A stretch of 52,821 nucleotides of DNA. Origin: Methanosarcina sp. (GTDB lineage Archaea > Halobacteriota > Methanosarcinia > Methanosarcinales > Methanosarcinaceae). The notes beneath the pieces are model-generated. The model was given only the letters and a program-made list of their open reading frames with translations. It made no database searches and had not been told where the DNA came from. The position numbers were made by a program, and so were the translations under genes. The stretch is taken from the NCBI GenBank assembly GCA_003164755.1, contig PLUB01000086.1, forward strand, positions 1-52,821, read 5' to 3'. Below, one piece after another: positions 19,370 to 29,699 of the stretch (position 1 is its first letter; every line of letters begins with the position of its first letter).

Positions 19370-19916
19370 TTAATTTTAATAAACTTTAATAAATATTAAA
19401 TATATTAATCTAATTTTTAAATCATTTGATCCTTCACTAATCTAGTTATATTGTATAATTTAAATATAACTCTATGCGAAAAATTCCTTCTAACATTTGG
19501 TATTTATTACCATAGATTTTGGAATATAATCGTTGAAGTAGAACTATTACTCCATGTTAACATAATATGAAAGTTAGCTTTTAAACAGATAAATAATTAG
19601 ATATTTGTTCTGAGGTATCAGTACTTATTTATCTGTTTTACCAACTTGCTCAGCTTTTTTGATTTTTGGCATTTTTCCCCGAAGTATATTATTCTGATGC
19701 AATCCGTTTTTTGTGATAGAATGTACGATATCATTTTAAGTGTTTGTCTATGTAAGATCGTAACTTACTATTGTATATAATAACGACATTGTTATATTCA
19801 AAGGGGGGCAATTCTATTTAGAATCCATTCAACAGATTAAAATACTTGTACTTCTATACGTAATCTAACTGGGCTATACCTAGTAATCATTTTCACCAAC
19901 CTTGGGGGGATCGGTA
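19370..19916. other. Promoter and spacer region, nothing specific
   Basis: AT-rich spacer upstream of the PKD gene, with TATA-like TTAAATATATTAAT near 19395. No gene was recognised. Confidence 0.4.
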
Positions 19917-20143
19917 TTAAGAGAAGAAGCAGGACTGAAATTGCAGTAGATATTTTAAGAGTAACGATGAATGGAGCAAAGAAAACTCATATTGTATATG
20001 AGGTAAATTTAAACTTTAATATTGCAAAGAAGTACCTGGAAGTATTAAACGAGAAAGAGCTTATAAGGCATGAAAATGGACTTTTCATTACAACGGATAA
20101 AGGAAAGGCTTTCCAAGAAATAGCTAAGGAACTTAAGCTTTAA
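19917..20143 (+). pseudogene. Winged-helix regulator (HTH_45-like), start lost and frameshifted
   Basis: The forward strand reads KRRSRTEIAVDILRVTMNG, then one frame over SKKTHIVYEVNLNFNIAKKY, LEVLNEKELIRHENGLFITT and DKGKAFQEIAKELKL, ending TAA 20141-20143. This is the archaeal small winged-helix regulator family seen as PF14947. Two defects are visible. The expected start, after GGGGGGATC, is ATT (19917) rather than ATG. A single A is missing near 19980 (GCAAGAAA where GCAAAGAAA is expected). Total length (227 bp) is one base short of a whole frame. Confidence 0.8.
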
Positions 20144-21123
20144 GCTATCTTTACACACATATCCAAAATTTTTAATATACTTTTCCTATTTCGCTCGTTT
20201 TAGATCGTATGGAATCTTTTTTCTCTTTTTAATATTCTTGTTTTGTTGTTAGCTATGTGATGTGATTTATTGATTTTAGTGCTATATTACATCATGTTTT
20301 TTGTATTTAATGAGAGTTTGTCAAAAAATCTTTGATATTTATGTAACATATACAATATTTATTCACTTAGCAGTTACATACTATCCTTCAAAAAATCTCT
20401 CGCTATCGAACAAAGAATTCAACTAAAATCAAAAATAGACACCATAATCATATGAGAAATTGATTAATACTCAAAAAAGAATACGTTTCCAATGTTTGAT
20501 GAAGATAAAGACAGATCCTTAGGTTTATCTTTTTAATGATTAATATCCTGGATACAATATAACTATGGGCCTTAATTAATTTACTAGTAACTTCATAATG
20601 TTCATTATCCACGAATTTTTATATTATATACCTATATATTATTAGATTTGATCGAATTTTAGAAAAAAATATACCTTTTGCTAAGATAAAACCCTCACCG
20701 AAGGTTGGAATATTACTATTAGATTGATTAAAGGTTTCAATCTGGTGGGATGCCAACCTATAGAAATGACAAAAATCACAGTGGCATATTTATTACAATG
20801 GATTACAATCCAAAATTATTATTTTGTGCGTTGTTATAGCTTCTCGAGAATGCATTGAATTCTGAGCATTTTAATATCTTCTTAGATCACCAAAATTTAC
20901 CAGTAATTTCTTGCCAATTAACTGCAATCAACCAAAAATTAAGAAAATAATAAATTATTCCTGAATCAGGTAGCGATTTTTTATAGGAAATTAGAAAAAT
21001 TTTGGAGCGAACATACCCCATTGCTTACCGGTAGGTACCCCCAAAACTTTGATTAGATAACTATTCGTTATCTACATGTTACATTTTATAACTTTATATC
21101 TCCAAGTATGAACAATGTATTTG
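20144..21123. other. Intergenic with one structured element
   Basis: No gene. Contains the nested stem-loop annotated at 20702. The rest is AT-rich with no supported feature. Confidence 0.45.
20702..20759. ncRNA. Possible structured RNA, nested perfect stems
   Basis: The outer stem AGGTTGG (20702-20708) pairs with CCAACCT (20753-20759). The inner stem AGATTGA (20721-20727) pairs with TCAATCT (20737-20743). Both are 7 bp and perfect, around a 9-base loop. G+C is higher than in the surroundings. It is not a tRNA and not a riboswitch I recognise. Transcription is unproven. Confidence 0.35.
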
Positions 21124-21738
21124 TCAATTTGTCATGCTCTCTATTTTTCCTGGCATGTCCCCCATTTTTTTGGTTGCAGTACCAATTTCTCCAGCCATCT
21201 TTCCGTTTATATGTTCGTTATATAATTTGTTCCCCATCTTTCCATTTATATTACTTCTCTTTTCGGTTGTTTCACCCATCTTTCCAGTTGTATTCCCCAT
21301 CTTTTCGGTTATAGGCGATATGGGGGTTGTTGCAATGGGTGCTGGGACATAAGATACGCGTTGTACTTTCTCTAAGACGGGTTGTACTTCTTCTACTACG
21401 GGTTGTACTTTTTCTATAAATTGGTACGTGGTTCCAATCCCACACTAGAGTAGCAGGATTATATACCCACTCATAGTTCTTGTAGTAAACACCATTGTAG
21501 TAGTGGTCATGGAGGTGGTGATGGTGGTGATGGTGGTGGTCATGCCAGTTGTGGAAATTGTGTCCGCTTGGATTGTGTGTCTGCTTGGATGATGTCTGCT
21601 TGGATGGTGTCCGCCTTGATGTGGATGTTTGATTTCATCTGTGGCACTTACTGCAGTAATTGTCATTGAAATTATTACAAAAAATACTACCAAAATAGCT
21701 AATTTATTTTTTCTTCTGTCAAATGTTTGTTTTCCCAT
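21124..21738 (-). pseudogene. Leader-family secreted His-rich protein, frameshifted
   Basis: It starts MGKQTFDRRKNKLAILVVFF, with cleavage near AVSA, then HPHQGGHHPSRHHPSRH. After a TGTGTGT run (21574-21580 on the plus strand) the initial frame turns into meaningless Thr-rich sequence and stops at 21445. The next frame gives GHNFHNWHDHHHHHHHHLHD and YYNGVYYKNYEWVYN, so two bases were probably inserted. Past about 21435 the initial frame makes sense again: FIEKVQPVVEEVQPVLEKVQ, then GKMG repeats, ending IESMTN at 21124. The ancestral protein was about 200 residues with a poly-His domain (metal binding likely) and a repeat tail. Confidence 0.7.
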
Positions 21739-22277
21739 TCATATACATTCCATACTTTTGCTCAATTTGATACAATAATAACATGAATAACATAATTTTT
21801 CGATACACTTCCATTCAGCGGCTTTCATGAATAGATATTACTAACACTTATATGGTTGAATCGAGAAATCAATGACATTAAATCATCAAATGTCTAAAAC
21901 AAAAATTTATAGACATCACAATAAAAGTTGACATCTTGAAAAAATTCGACAGATGGATTTATACTTAACATATTCCCACCTCCATTAATCTCAAGTTATA
22001 AGCAGGGTTAAAAATATTTGAGCAGGTTTTTTATATTTTCCATGCTTTTCATGGATACAATATCATGTAATTTAAATTCAAATATTTACATTAAAAATTA
22101 AATTGCAATGATGTTGTATTTAAAGGTATTCGTGGTTTTAATTTTTAATAAATTCATCTTAGTAGAACTAAGCCCGGATGAGGATTTTTATCTTAAGGAT
22201 ACTACTTGTGATAACGCCATGATCATGATAGTACCGAATAATAATAACATTTTGATACAGATTTTCAGTTTTTTAAC
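21739..22277. other. Intergenic with dispersed repeat copy
   Basis: Contains a copy of the repeat TTGAATCGAGAAATCAATGA at 21856-21883. The short forward frame at 22108-22290 runs into the MITE and shows no ribosome site, so it was not called. Confidence 0.4.
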
Positions 22278-22418
22278 CGACATTCTGTAGATGTATATAG
22301 ATATATAATTTGGTTGTCTAATTTTCCACTATTAATTCATTGGAGTTAGGTTAATTTCTAGGCTACGGTCATATTGAAAAAATGATGAAGTTCTTGTGTA
22401 CATCTGTAGAAAGTGGGA
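22278..22418. mobile_element. MITE-like 141-bp repeat, copy 1
   Basis: Begins CGACATTCTGTAGATGTAT and ends GTACATCTGTAGAAAGTGGG. The two ends form an imperfect inverted repeat of about 20 bp (CTGTAGATGTA). 42121-42261 is the same length, with similar ends and internal matches (TTTGACCACTATT/TTTTCCACTATT, GCTAC..CCATATT). The end motif also occurs near IS256 relics (TTTCTGCAGATGTTC at 26785), so the pair may be internally deleted derivatives of that IS. Confidence 0.55.
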
Positions 22419-24121
22419 TAATCTGGAGGAATTTTTATTTATGGTATTTTTGATCTTAGATCGTTGGGTTCAGATTCAAGAATTCTCCTTTTAGTAATTC
22501 TCGTTTCGTTATTTTCGTAAAGGTAAGCTGTTGGATGTAAAAATCTGGAATGGGGCTGCGTAGTTCACAACAGGTTTTTATTTGGATGTAATTTTCATAG
22601 TATTAATAGTAGCATATAGGTAACTATGCTTGGTTTAAAGATGATATTGTGCCTGAGTTTTGTCCAAAATGCTAAAGTTGTATTAAGGTCATTTTCTTCT
22701 AAGACATCCGCCTACATAAATTTCGTGTAGCTTAGTACATAGGTTTTTAATGGAGACTGAAATATATTTGAGAAGATCTGCTGTAGACCAAGAATAATTT
22801 TCGAATAACTGGCTTAATGATTGGTTATTAGAGCACTTGGAGCAATAAGTTGCCATTTTTCCCTATTTTTCTGGTATGAAAACAGAGGAAAGCCTTTAAA
22901 AAGATCAGTTATTTTCGAAAATAGCAGGACTAGTTTTCTTTTGGAAATTTAATTTGAGATACTTTTCAAACATGCATTCTAAAAAATAGATTTTGTTATA
23001 ATTTTTTTGGGTATGCTTATTCTGTTTGAACATATGCTTTTAAGTTAAAATTTGATAGTGAATATTTAGGTAGCCTTCATAAGGTTACAATTTTTCTTTG
23101 ATTCAGGAAACTTGCATATATATTAACTAACGTCCACTTTTTGCAGACGTTTTCAAAAAAGATCCACTTTCTTGCTATCTGTTTTGGTGAAATGGTATAC
23201 ATTTCTGGTTATCATCTTAAATGAAGCTTTGGGTAAATAGGTTGAAAATATTCAATGAAGGCTAAAAGGTTGAAAATTGTGTGCTGGCCTTGTAAAACTA
23301 TGATCAATAGAATTATGCGTGTTTTTGGAATAAAAGAAAAGAACATACTTCAAATAAAGCTTGATGCTATAATGACAAAATTGTACTGAATGATGTAATA
23401 CAATTAGAGTTGATTAAATGTATATGGATGACAATGCAATCAAAGTACTGTCTGACTAAGCTACAATTAAAGGTGAGGTACCAGGAGGACTAACGTATTC
23501 CAGTGTTAAAAAGTGGCTAAAATCTGGCAGCATAATTTTTCGTGAGATTGACAAAGAACTATATTGGTCAAAAGTATGTCCAGGAGGATTTGTTATTTTT
23601 CATATCGATAGAGAGGATAGGCCAAAATAAATAGAAGTGTAAACTGAAAAAGTGGCATGATATACACATTTGAGTTAGAGTGCACTATTTGCAGAAAATG
23701 CATCAAATTCGATGACTGTTGTTGAAGAACTTTCAGTACACTGCCATAATGTGCAGCATGCATAATTTTCTGTAAAACTATAAATCTCTAAAAGTGAGTT
23801 GATACAAAATTCCACATTGTGAAAATAAAACTAAGCACAGTACTTAAAAATTTGACTTTGAATTTACATCAAAATCGTAATATAATCTATCATTCTTTAT
23901 AAATGTGATTAATTCGCAAGCTTACCATAGCAAAATTTCGATAAACCACTGATTTTCATGAGCATTTATATACTACTCATAAGCACATGAAGAAATTTAG
24001 GGGTTTATCGAAAATTATTCATTCATCTGAATTGCTTCGTATTAAGAGAAAACAGTATGTCTAGGGTATTGATTTTCTCTCCATAAAGACGATTCAGCTA
24101 TCTCAAATCCCAGTAAGTTGG
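22419..24121. other. Long intergenic region with small relics
   Basis: Contains a methyltransferase-like relic (23484-23630) and, at 23950-24020, one copy of a dispersed 75-bp repeat (TGATTTTCATGAGCATTTAT). Nothing else could be supported. Confidence 0.4.
23484..23630 (+). pseudogene. Possible methyltransferase C-terminal remnant
   Basis: A forward frame without a start reads GGLTYSSVKKWLKSGSIIFR and EIDKELYWSKVCPGGFVIFH before stopping at 23628. W..KV.PGGFVIFH resembles the strand following the acidic residue in class I SAM-dependent methyltransferases of the kind that ends ...GGxIIFHD. Only about 48 residues remain. The assignment is weak. Confidence 0.3.
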
Positions 24122-24646
24122 TTAATTTTTCTTAGATTTATAATCATTCGATAGTTTAACTGCTTTTTTGATATGTTCATTGTAGGACTTAACACATTCA
24201 ATTGCGTGTTTCAAGTCAGTGTTTATGGCTTCCAAATTTCCATTATTATATTCTTCGACTCCAGAATTAGCATAAACTGCTACCCTATTAGCCTGTGCCA
24301 TTGCTAACAGATATTCGTCCTTTGAACTTTGTAAATAAGGTGATACATTGTACAAATCACTATCTTCTATAGCTTTCTGACTATCTGTATACAAAATAGG
24401 TGCATACGTAGAAGCTGACGTGAAATCATAGTTTTTTGCCGCAGTAGTTAGAGATTTCATATCATTATCCACTTGTGTCATATCTGATATACACGCTGTT
24501 GACCATTGAGGATCTTGGTATTTTGTTGTTTCATGTATTGGTGTAGCAAGGGTCAAAGGCAATGCGGCAATTGCTACCGTCACTAGACAGATCACAACAA
24601 AAAATTTCACAACTCCAAGTATTGAAGTATTTAGTATTTTTTTCAA
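24122..24646 (-). CDS. Exported helical protein, unknown function
   Basis: A 174-residue exported protein. The TTG start at 24646 is supported by GGAGGGGAT 8 bases upstream. The N-terminus KKILNTSILGVVKFFVVICL with VTVAIAALPLTLATP is a signal peptide or anchor. The remainder is predicted mostly helical, with two Cys (ACISD and AIECVKSY) that could pair. It has regularly spaced acidic and Ala residues (DNDMKSLTTAAKNYDFTSAS), as in small periplasmic or envelope four-helix proteins. The C-terminus is basic (SNDYKSKKN). No catalytic motif. It is transcribed alone, and a TATA-like TTTATATATGG lies about 110 bp upstream on the coding strand. Confidence 0.75.
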   Translation of the reverse strand: MKKILNTSILGVVKFFVVICLVTVAIAALPLTLATPIHETTKYQDPQWSTACISDMTQVDNDMKSLTTAAKNYDFTSASTYAPILYTDSQKAIEDSDLYNVSPYLQSSKDEYLLAMAQANRVAVYANSGVEEYNNGNLEAINTDLKHAIECVKSYNEHIKKAVKLSNDYKSKKN

Positions 24647-25008
24647 TAGATATCCCCTCCAAATTATTTTTGAGTATTTGTCTATGTAAACTTAAACAAG
24701 TAAATTTTACATCAAGATTAAAAATTTATATGCAAAATAATTCATAATTTACCATATATAAATATGCAAGAATCAGTAGTCTTTAATTTTTTTGTTTTGC
24801 TCCGCTGTATCTTCCGTATGTTTTTAAGAACAAGATCATTCCAGAGCTTATGGGAATGTACAAATTGCTATTGATTGCCTGGACCAGTAAATGCAAAAAA
24901 AGTATTAAGAAAGCATAGGTAAAATCAATAAATTCACTTTGGATCTATTTTAATCTTTCGTAGCAAGCAATTTTCTATACAGGATGCAACAATAAAAAGA
25001 GGAAGTGA

Positions 25009-25275
25009 TTAGTGGGATTTGGAAGTGTTAGGCTCAAAAGATTCGTATTTCGTGTAATCAGGGTCATTATGAATAAGGTTATCCAGTACATCATAAGTAT
25101 AATTTCCATAAACTATTTCAACTATTTTATATATCCCTCTTTTATTGGATTGCAATATAATAAATCCACCTAGACCCAACATTTTTAGCGGCGTGATAAT
25201 AGATGAATATACAGGTTTAAGATTATGCTCTCGGCATATAGAATAATGAATATCGGAAACTTCCGTTAAAGATAA
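25009..25275 (-). pseudogene. Winged-helix fragment, possibly Orc1/Cdc6-like C-terminus
   Basis: A reverse frame with no start codon reads LTEVSDIHYSICREHNLKPV, YSSIITPLKMLGLGGFIILQ and SNKRGIYKIVEIVYGNYTYD, ending PNTSKSH at 25009. The pattern Y..IC...L.PV.......L..LG......RG..K.VE parallels the winged helix of the initiator at 1137 (AYSQICKIINLDPV...LNVLG). This could be the last piece of a second cdc6 or another wHTH protein. With no start and only about 85 residues left it is a remnant either way. Confidence 0.35.
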
Positions 25276-25503
25276 TTAATATTAAATTAATGCTGTTTCC
25301 ATCAAACCATATACTTTTTCTCTTAATCCAATTTTCGGTGTGATGTAGATTTTGGTTCTCTAGATGTAGGATAGCTTAGAAAACTAGTACATTTTTACCT
25401 AATTGTTTTGATTAAAAATGGTGTTATGTTAGAAAACAAAAAAGTTGCTATATTAACCTCGTGAAGGAGCAAAAATGAATGAAAATTAAGTAAAATATTC
25501 AAC

Positions 25504-26532
25504 CTACAAATTAGATTTATTTAATCTATTCAGAGTAACTGCTTTATTGTACAAAGCAATTGAATTTTAGAGATTAATTTCAATTGCTTTGTCAAATGCT
25601 TTTATTGCTTCATCGGATTTATTTAACTTATACAGAGCATAACCTTTGCCGTTTAAAGCTTTTAAATCCTGCGGGTTAATTTCAATCGCTTTGTCAAATG
25701 CTTTTATCGCTTCATCGGATTTATTTAATTTATATAGAGCAATTCCTTTATTGTACCAAGTTTCTGAATTATGTGGATCAATTTCGATTGCTTTGTTATA
25801 TGCATTTATTGCTTCATCTAATTTACCGAATTTAGCTAGAACCCTTCCTTTATTGTACCAAGCTTTTGAATTCTGTGGATCAATTCCGATTGCTTTGTCA
25901 TATGCTTTTAGTGCTTCTTCGGATTTATTTAAATTATCCAGAGCAATTCCCTTGTTTTTCCAAGCTTTTGAATTACGCGGGTTAACTTCAATTGCTTTGT
26001 TATATGCATTTATTGCTTCTTCAGTCTTGTTTAAACTATCAAAAGCAACTCCTTTTCCCTCCCAAGCTTCTGAATAATGTGAGTTAATTTCAATTGCTTT
26101 GTCATATGCTTTTATTGCTTCATCAGATTTATTTAGATCATATAGAACCCTTCCTTTATTGTACCAAGCGTCTGAATTCTGCGGATCAATTTCAATTGCT
26201 TTGTCATATGCTTTTAGTGCTTCATCTAATTTATTTAAGTCAGAAAGAACGTTTCCTTTATAGATCCAAACATTTGAATCATGTGGATTAATTTCAATTG
26301 CATTGTCAAGCGCTTTTAGTGCTTCATCAGAGTTGCTTGCTTTGTCATATGCTTTTATTGCTTCATTAGACTTATTTAAATTAGAGGCATTGTTACTGCT
26401 GGAGTTCGAAATGTCTGCTATTGATACCGCTCCGGCGATATTCACTAGAATAAAAAACGCCAGTAAAGTGATGCCTAAAGCCTTTATGAAGGTATAACCT
26501 CTACTTGCTTTATCATATCTCGCTTTTTTCAT
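25504..26532 (-). CDS. Exported TPR-repeat protein, probably 3'-truncated by a stop
   Basis: The start MKKARYDKASRGYTFIKALG is followed by the hydrophobic ITLLAFFILVNIAGAVS, a signal or anchor. Then come about eight 34-residue TPR units of the type EAINAYNKAIEINPQNSEAW/YNKGIALYKLNKSD, so it is a protein-protein interaction scaffold on the outside of the cell. The open frame ends at TAA 25567. The same frame continues beyond it as NSIALYNKAVTLNRLNKSNL to TAG at 25504, and the paralogous relic at 14353 retains that tail (INPQD where this copy has INL-stop). The TAA is therefore a probable recent nonsense mutation, most likely harmless because it removes only half a repeat. Confidence 0.85.
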
Positions 26533-26838
26533 TTTCAGCCTCTTTATGTGTGTTAGATATTAATGATGAGAAATAACTACAAAAATAGATATAATACTTT
26601 ACTCTGCAGAGAAAACTTTCTGCTGGGAAATTATATTTCTTTGATTCATTAAATCTTTGTTACAGTACATTTAGTTGTCAAATTTATATAAATTTTGATG
26701 ATATCATCAGAACAAAGAATGATTAATATCAGGCAACAAAGTTGATTCAACAAACTGCTCGGATATCTATATTTATCTTAAACCGCTTTCTGCAGATGTT
26801 CTCCTTTTTCTTTTACCACAAAAAAGGATATAGAGTCA
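26533..26838. other. Spacer with IS256 left-end sequence
   Basis: The TPR gene's upstream region, then CCGCTTTCTGCAGATGTTC near 26782, which matches the MITE and IS256-type end motif. No gene. Confidence 0.4.
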
Positions 26839-27138
26839 ATGGTTAATATCTTCGTACTCATAAAAGATTATCTTTTCGATCAGGTAGATTTAATTCGCCA
26901 TCTAATTACTTTGTTTTTAAATCTTGTAATCGAAGAAGAAGCTTTTCTTCAATTTGGTGTTAAACGTTATGAGATAACCGATTTCAGAAAAGCTAGTAAA
27001 AACAGTTATAAACTCCGAAATCTCCAAACTAAATATGAAGAACTCAAGTTATCAAAGTCTCAGTTCCGTGAGTTTCCCTTCGAAAAAGGTGCGCTTGAGA
27101 AGTATTTGGAAGTTGGAAAGGCTATTCAATTGCTGTAG
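26839..27138 (+). pseudogene. IS256-type (mutator) transposase, N-terminal remnant
   Basis: Reads MVNIFVLIKDYLFDQVDLIR, HLITLFLNLVIEEEAFLQFG, VKRYEITDFRKASKNSYKLR and ends GKAIQLL at 27136, the N-terminal region of an IS256-family transposase as seen in methanogens. Beyond the stop, AVAKSHLKCVS in another frame continues the family sequence for a few residues. The catalytic DDE domain is absent. A longer relic of the same element is at 40084. Confidence 0.75.
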
Positions 27139-27402
27139 CTAAATCTCACCTGAAATGTGTCTCTTGAAATCCTTTCAATAAACAGAAGAAAGAAGAGGGA
27201 TAGTAATCTGCACTTATAATGCTAAAGAACAAGATGTATAAAAAAAGGTGTATGCACAGAAAAATGAACTTTATGACTTTATGTTGTTATTTTAGGATAG
27301 GCATAAGCTTATCTTACTATCAATTCTAAAAACGTTAAATTACTATTCTGTAGCTAAAACAGGTTAATTTGTATATATAATCACCTGTGTCCAGGGATAG
27401 AG

Positions 27403-27588
27403 ATGGATATACGAGACCAAAAATGCTATATGTGCGCTAGAAATGCAGTCATTGATCCAAACAAGACTGTTCATAGAAGGAGGTGGGGTGGGACTACCCG
27501 CTTAATTACGATAAAGGCTAAAGATAGAAAAGATATGTTTCGCGCAATATTTGAAGGTAAATTTTTTAAAGATGAACTTGATTTGTAG
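27403..27588 (+). CDS. Small basic protein, unknown
   Basis: A 61-residue frame MDIRDQKCYMCARNAVIDPN then KTVHRRRWGGTTRLITIKAK and FRAIFEGKFFKDELDL. It has one CxxC. The composition (basic, folded-looking, with GGTTRLITIK strands) is protein-like and AGGGATAGAG precedes the ATG. It is not recognised. It could be an intact small protein or the head of a longer lost gene. Confidence 0.45.
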   Translation: MDIRDQKCYMCARNAVIDPNKTVHRRRWGGTTRLITIKAKDRKDMFRAIFEGKFFKDELDL

Positions 27589-28472
27589 GATCCTATGGCT
27601 GAGAATCTATCATTATTAAAGGACTAGGACCTAAGTAATTGAGGTATAAAATCAAATACATTAGTATTGTGGTTTAGATTCATATTTTAGATTGATGATG
27701 GCTTAATGCTATTGATTTCTAAGTTCAGCTGCTTAGAATCCTAAAATGATTTTATAGGTGGATTACATAATAGCTACAGCTAATATAATAAATTCATATT
27801 GCACCCCGCATTAGATTTAAGTGTTTATAAATGTACTGAAAGCGAGGCACAATACATCTACAAAAAAATATAACTACTAGGGGTAGGCTCACTATCGTGT
27901 TTTAGGACCTCTAACTTTATGCATTTTTTTAGATAAGGCAGATACAGCATAATTTCCATTGGAGTAATGGGAACAGCATATTAAATATTTATGTAGAGAA
28001 GATGATAACTATATATCCTTTTATTTCATTATACAAAAATGAAAGGTCAATAATTATACAAACAAAGTTCCTGTCTGTATTGTTTTCACTGATGCATGGG
28101 TTTTAAAGTAAAGTACATGTATATTCTCAACTTAAACTTTTCATTGCCAGTTTACTTACTAGTACTAAATCACAAACTTAAAAATATAGATAAACGCATA
28201 TCTAATTAATTTTAAACAAGTAAGTTAATCTCCAGCTCAACTTGCATTTATATCTACAATTCTATTATAAATCGCTGTTTCATTTTCACGATTATAATCA
28301 AGTGAACTTACAGATTTTATCTATGTGTTTTCAATACTTTTTTGCATTTACTGGGAGTTCTATAATGATTAAGAGACCAGCTTGTATCAAACTTTAAGTG
28401 ATTGATAATAAATATTAAGACAGGCTCTAAAGGTACTGATATTAATGTAGATTCTTTGCATCAGAGAGGTAA
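27589..28472. other. Intergenic with dispersed repeat R1 copy 2
   Basis: 28101-28260 repeats 13025-13190 (GTTTTAAAGTAAA..., AATCACAAACTTAA). No coding was seen. Confidence 0.45.
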
Positions 28473-29354
28473 ATGACGGGAAAAAACGGAAATTTTAAAC
28501 AGATGATTAAAATAACAGATCGGATTCAACCACTGGAAAGCTTATCCAAAAAGCCCCAAGTATCTAAAATTATAGTTAACTTTAGGCGCATCAAGCGTAA
28601 GATAATGATAATGAGTGGGAAATCAGGGGTAGGAAAAAGCACACTTGCCGAAAATAGAGCCATTGGACTGGCTCTGCGTGGATATAAAGTGGGACTTCTA
28701 GACTGTGATATCCATGGCCCAACTATTCCCACAATTTTTGGGTTGGAATCTGAGAGACTAGCTGTTAATGAAAAAGGTATACTGCCAATTAAGGTCCGTC
28801 CCAATCTTTCGGGGATGTCTATCGTTTTTCTGCTCGAAAATAAAGATCCCCCATCATCTGGAAGGGACCTGCAAAAATAGGGATTATCCAAGAGTTCGTG
28901 GAAGATGCTAGCTGGGGAAGACCTTGACTTTCTGATTATAGATCTGCCTTCAGGTACAGGAGATGAATCCCTGAGCATAGCTTAGCTGATTCCCAATTGT
29001 GATGGTTCAATACTTGTTACAACTCCTCAGGACGTAGCTCTCACTAGCGTCCGTAAATCAATCAGATTTTCTGAGAAACTCAAGGTGCCTATTATAGAGC
29101 TCGTCGACAACATGCCTGGTCTGATCCGCCCTCACTGCGTCAAATCAATAGAAGTGTTCGAAACTGGTAGTGTCGAAAAAGCCTCAAAGAATTTCAACAT
29201 TCCTTTCCTTGCAAGGCTTCCGATAGAGCGGAAAGTCGCAAAAAAGGAAGATAAGGGCACAGTTCTCCTGGAACTGCTTGAAAACAACATGGAATGGCAG
29301 AAGAATTTTGAGTATTTTGTGAATGCAGTAGAAAAAATCCTAGAAGAAAAATAA
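28473..29354 (+). pseudogene. Mrp/NBP35-type P-loop ATPase, decayed
   Basis: Iron-sulfur cluster carrier ATPase of the Mrp/ApbC group, readable in three pieces. Piece 1 (28473-28880) has the deviant Walker A GKSGVGKSTLAENRAIGLAL and LLDCDIHGPTIPTIFGLES. It frameshifts at about 28850. The middle frame gives AKIGIIQEFVEDA, then another shift leads to DLDFLIIDLPSGTGDESLS, a TAG at about 28984, and PQDVALTSVRKSIRFSEKLK, VDNMPGLI and PIERKVAKKEDKGTV, ending EKILEEK. The family's cluster-binding CPxC reads RPHC here, so one ligand is lost too. At least two frameshifts, one stop and a mutated ligand make this a clear pseudogene. Confidence 0.88.
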
Positions 29355-29699
29355 GTGGAATAGAAATCTGAAGGATTTAACATAGTTTCTTTTCATTGTG
29401 CCATATTTGCTATCTTTTTTGATTTCCCTTCGGTTTTTGCATAGTATGAGCTATAGATATGTTTCTATTGTGATATTATTTGACTTGATCGAATCGCATG
29501 TTTTTTGTTCAAAGGTATCAAACATTAAGGATAAAATTGCATTTCGGGATAGATATAGAAAAGATATGGGTTAAGCAGTTGAACTGAGAATTCAATAGCA
29601 TTAAACCTTTTAATATATAAATCACAAGTTTAGCCACACAGTATATTGTCATTGATTTTATATTCCAAGTGCATAATTTTTAAAGGAAAAGTGACCAAG
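29355..29699. other. Spacer with dispersed repeat copy
   Basis: Holds TTGAACTGAGAATTCAATAG at 29579-29606, one of four copies of a short repeat in this window. No gene. Confidence 0.4.

Noticed and set aside
21108..21352. Forward frames with repeated PSF/FPVVFPIF segments
   Set aside because: Antisense of the GKMG repeats of the His-rich leader-family gene.
25646..26497. Long forward reading frames of 143, 65 and 64 codons
   Set aside because: They lie opposite the TPR gene and mirror its repeats. They are antisense shadows.
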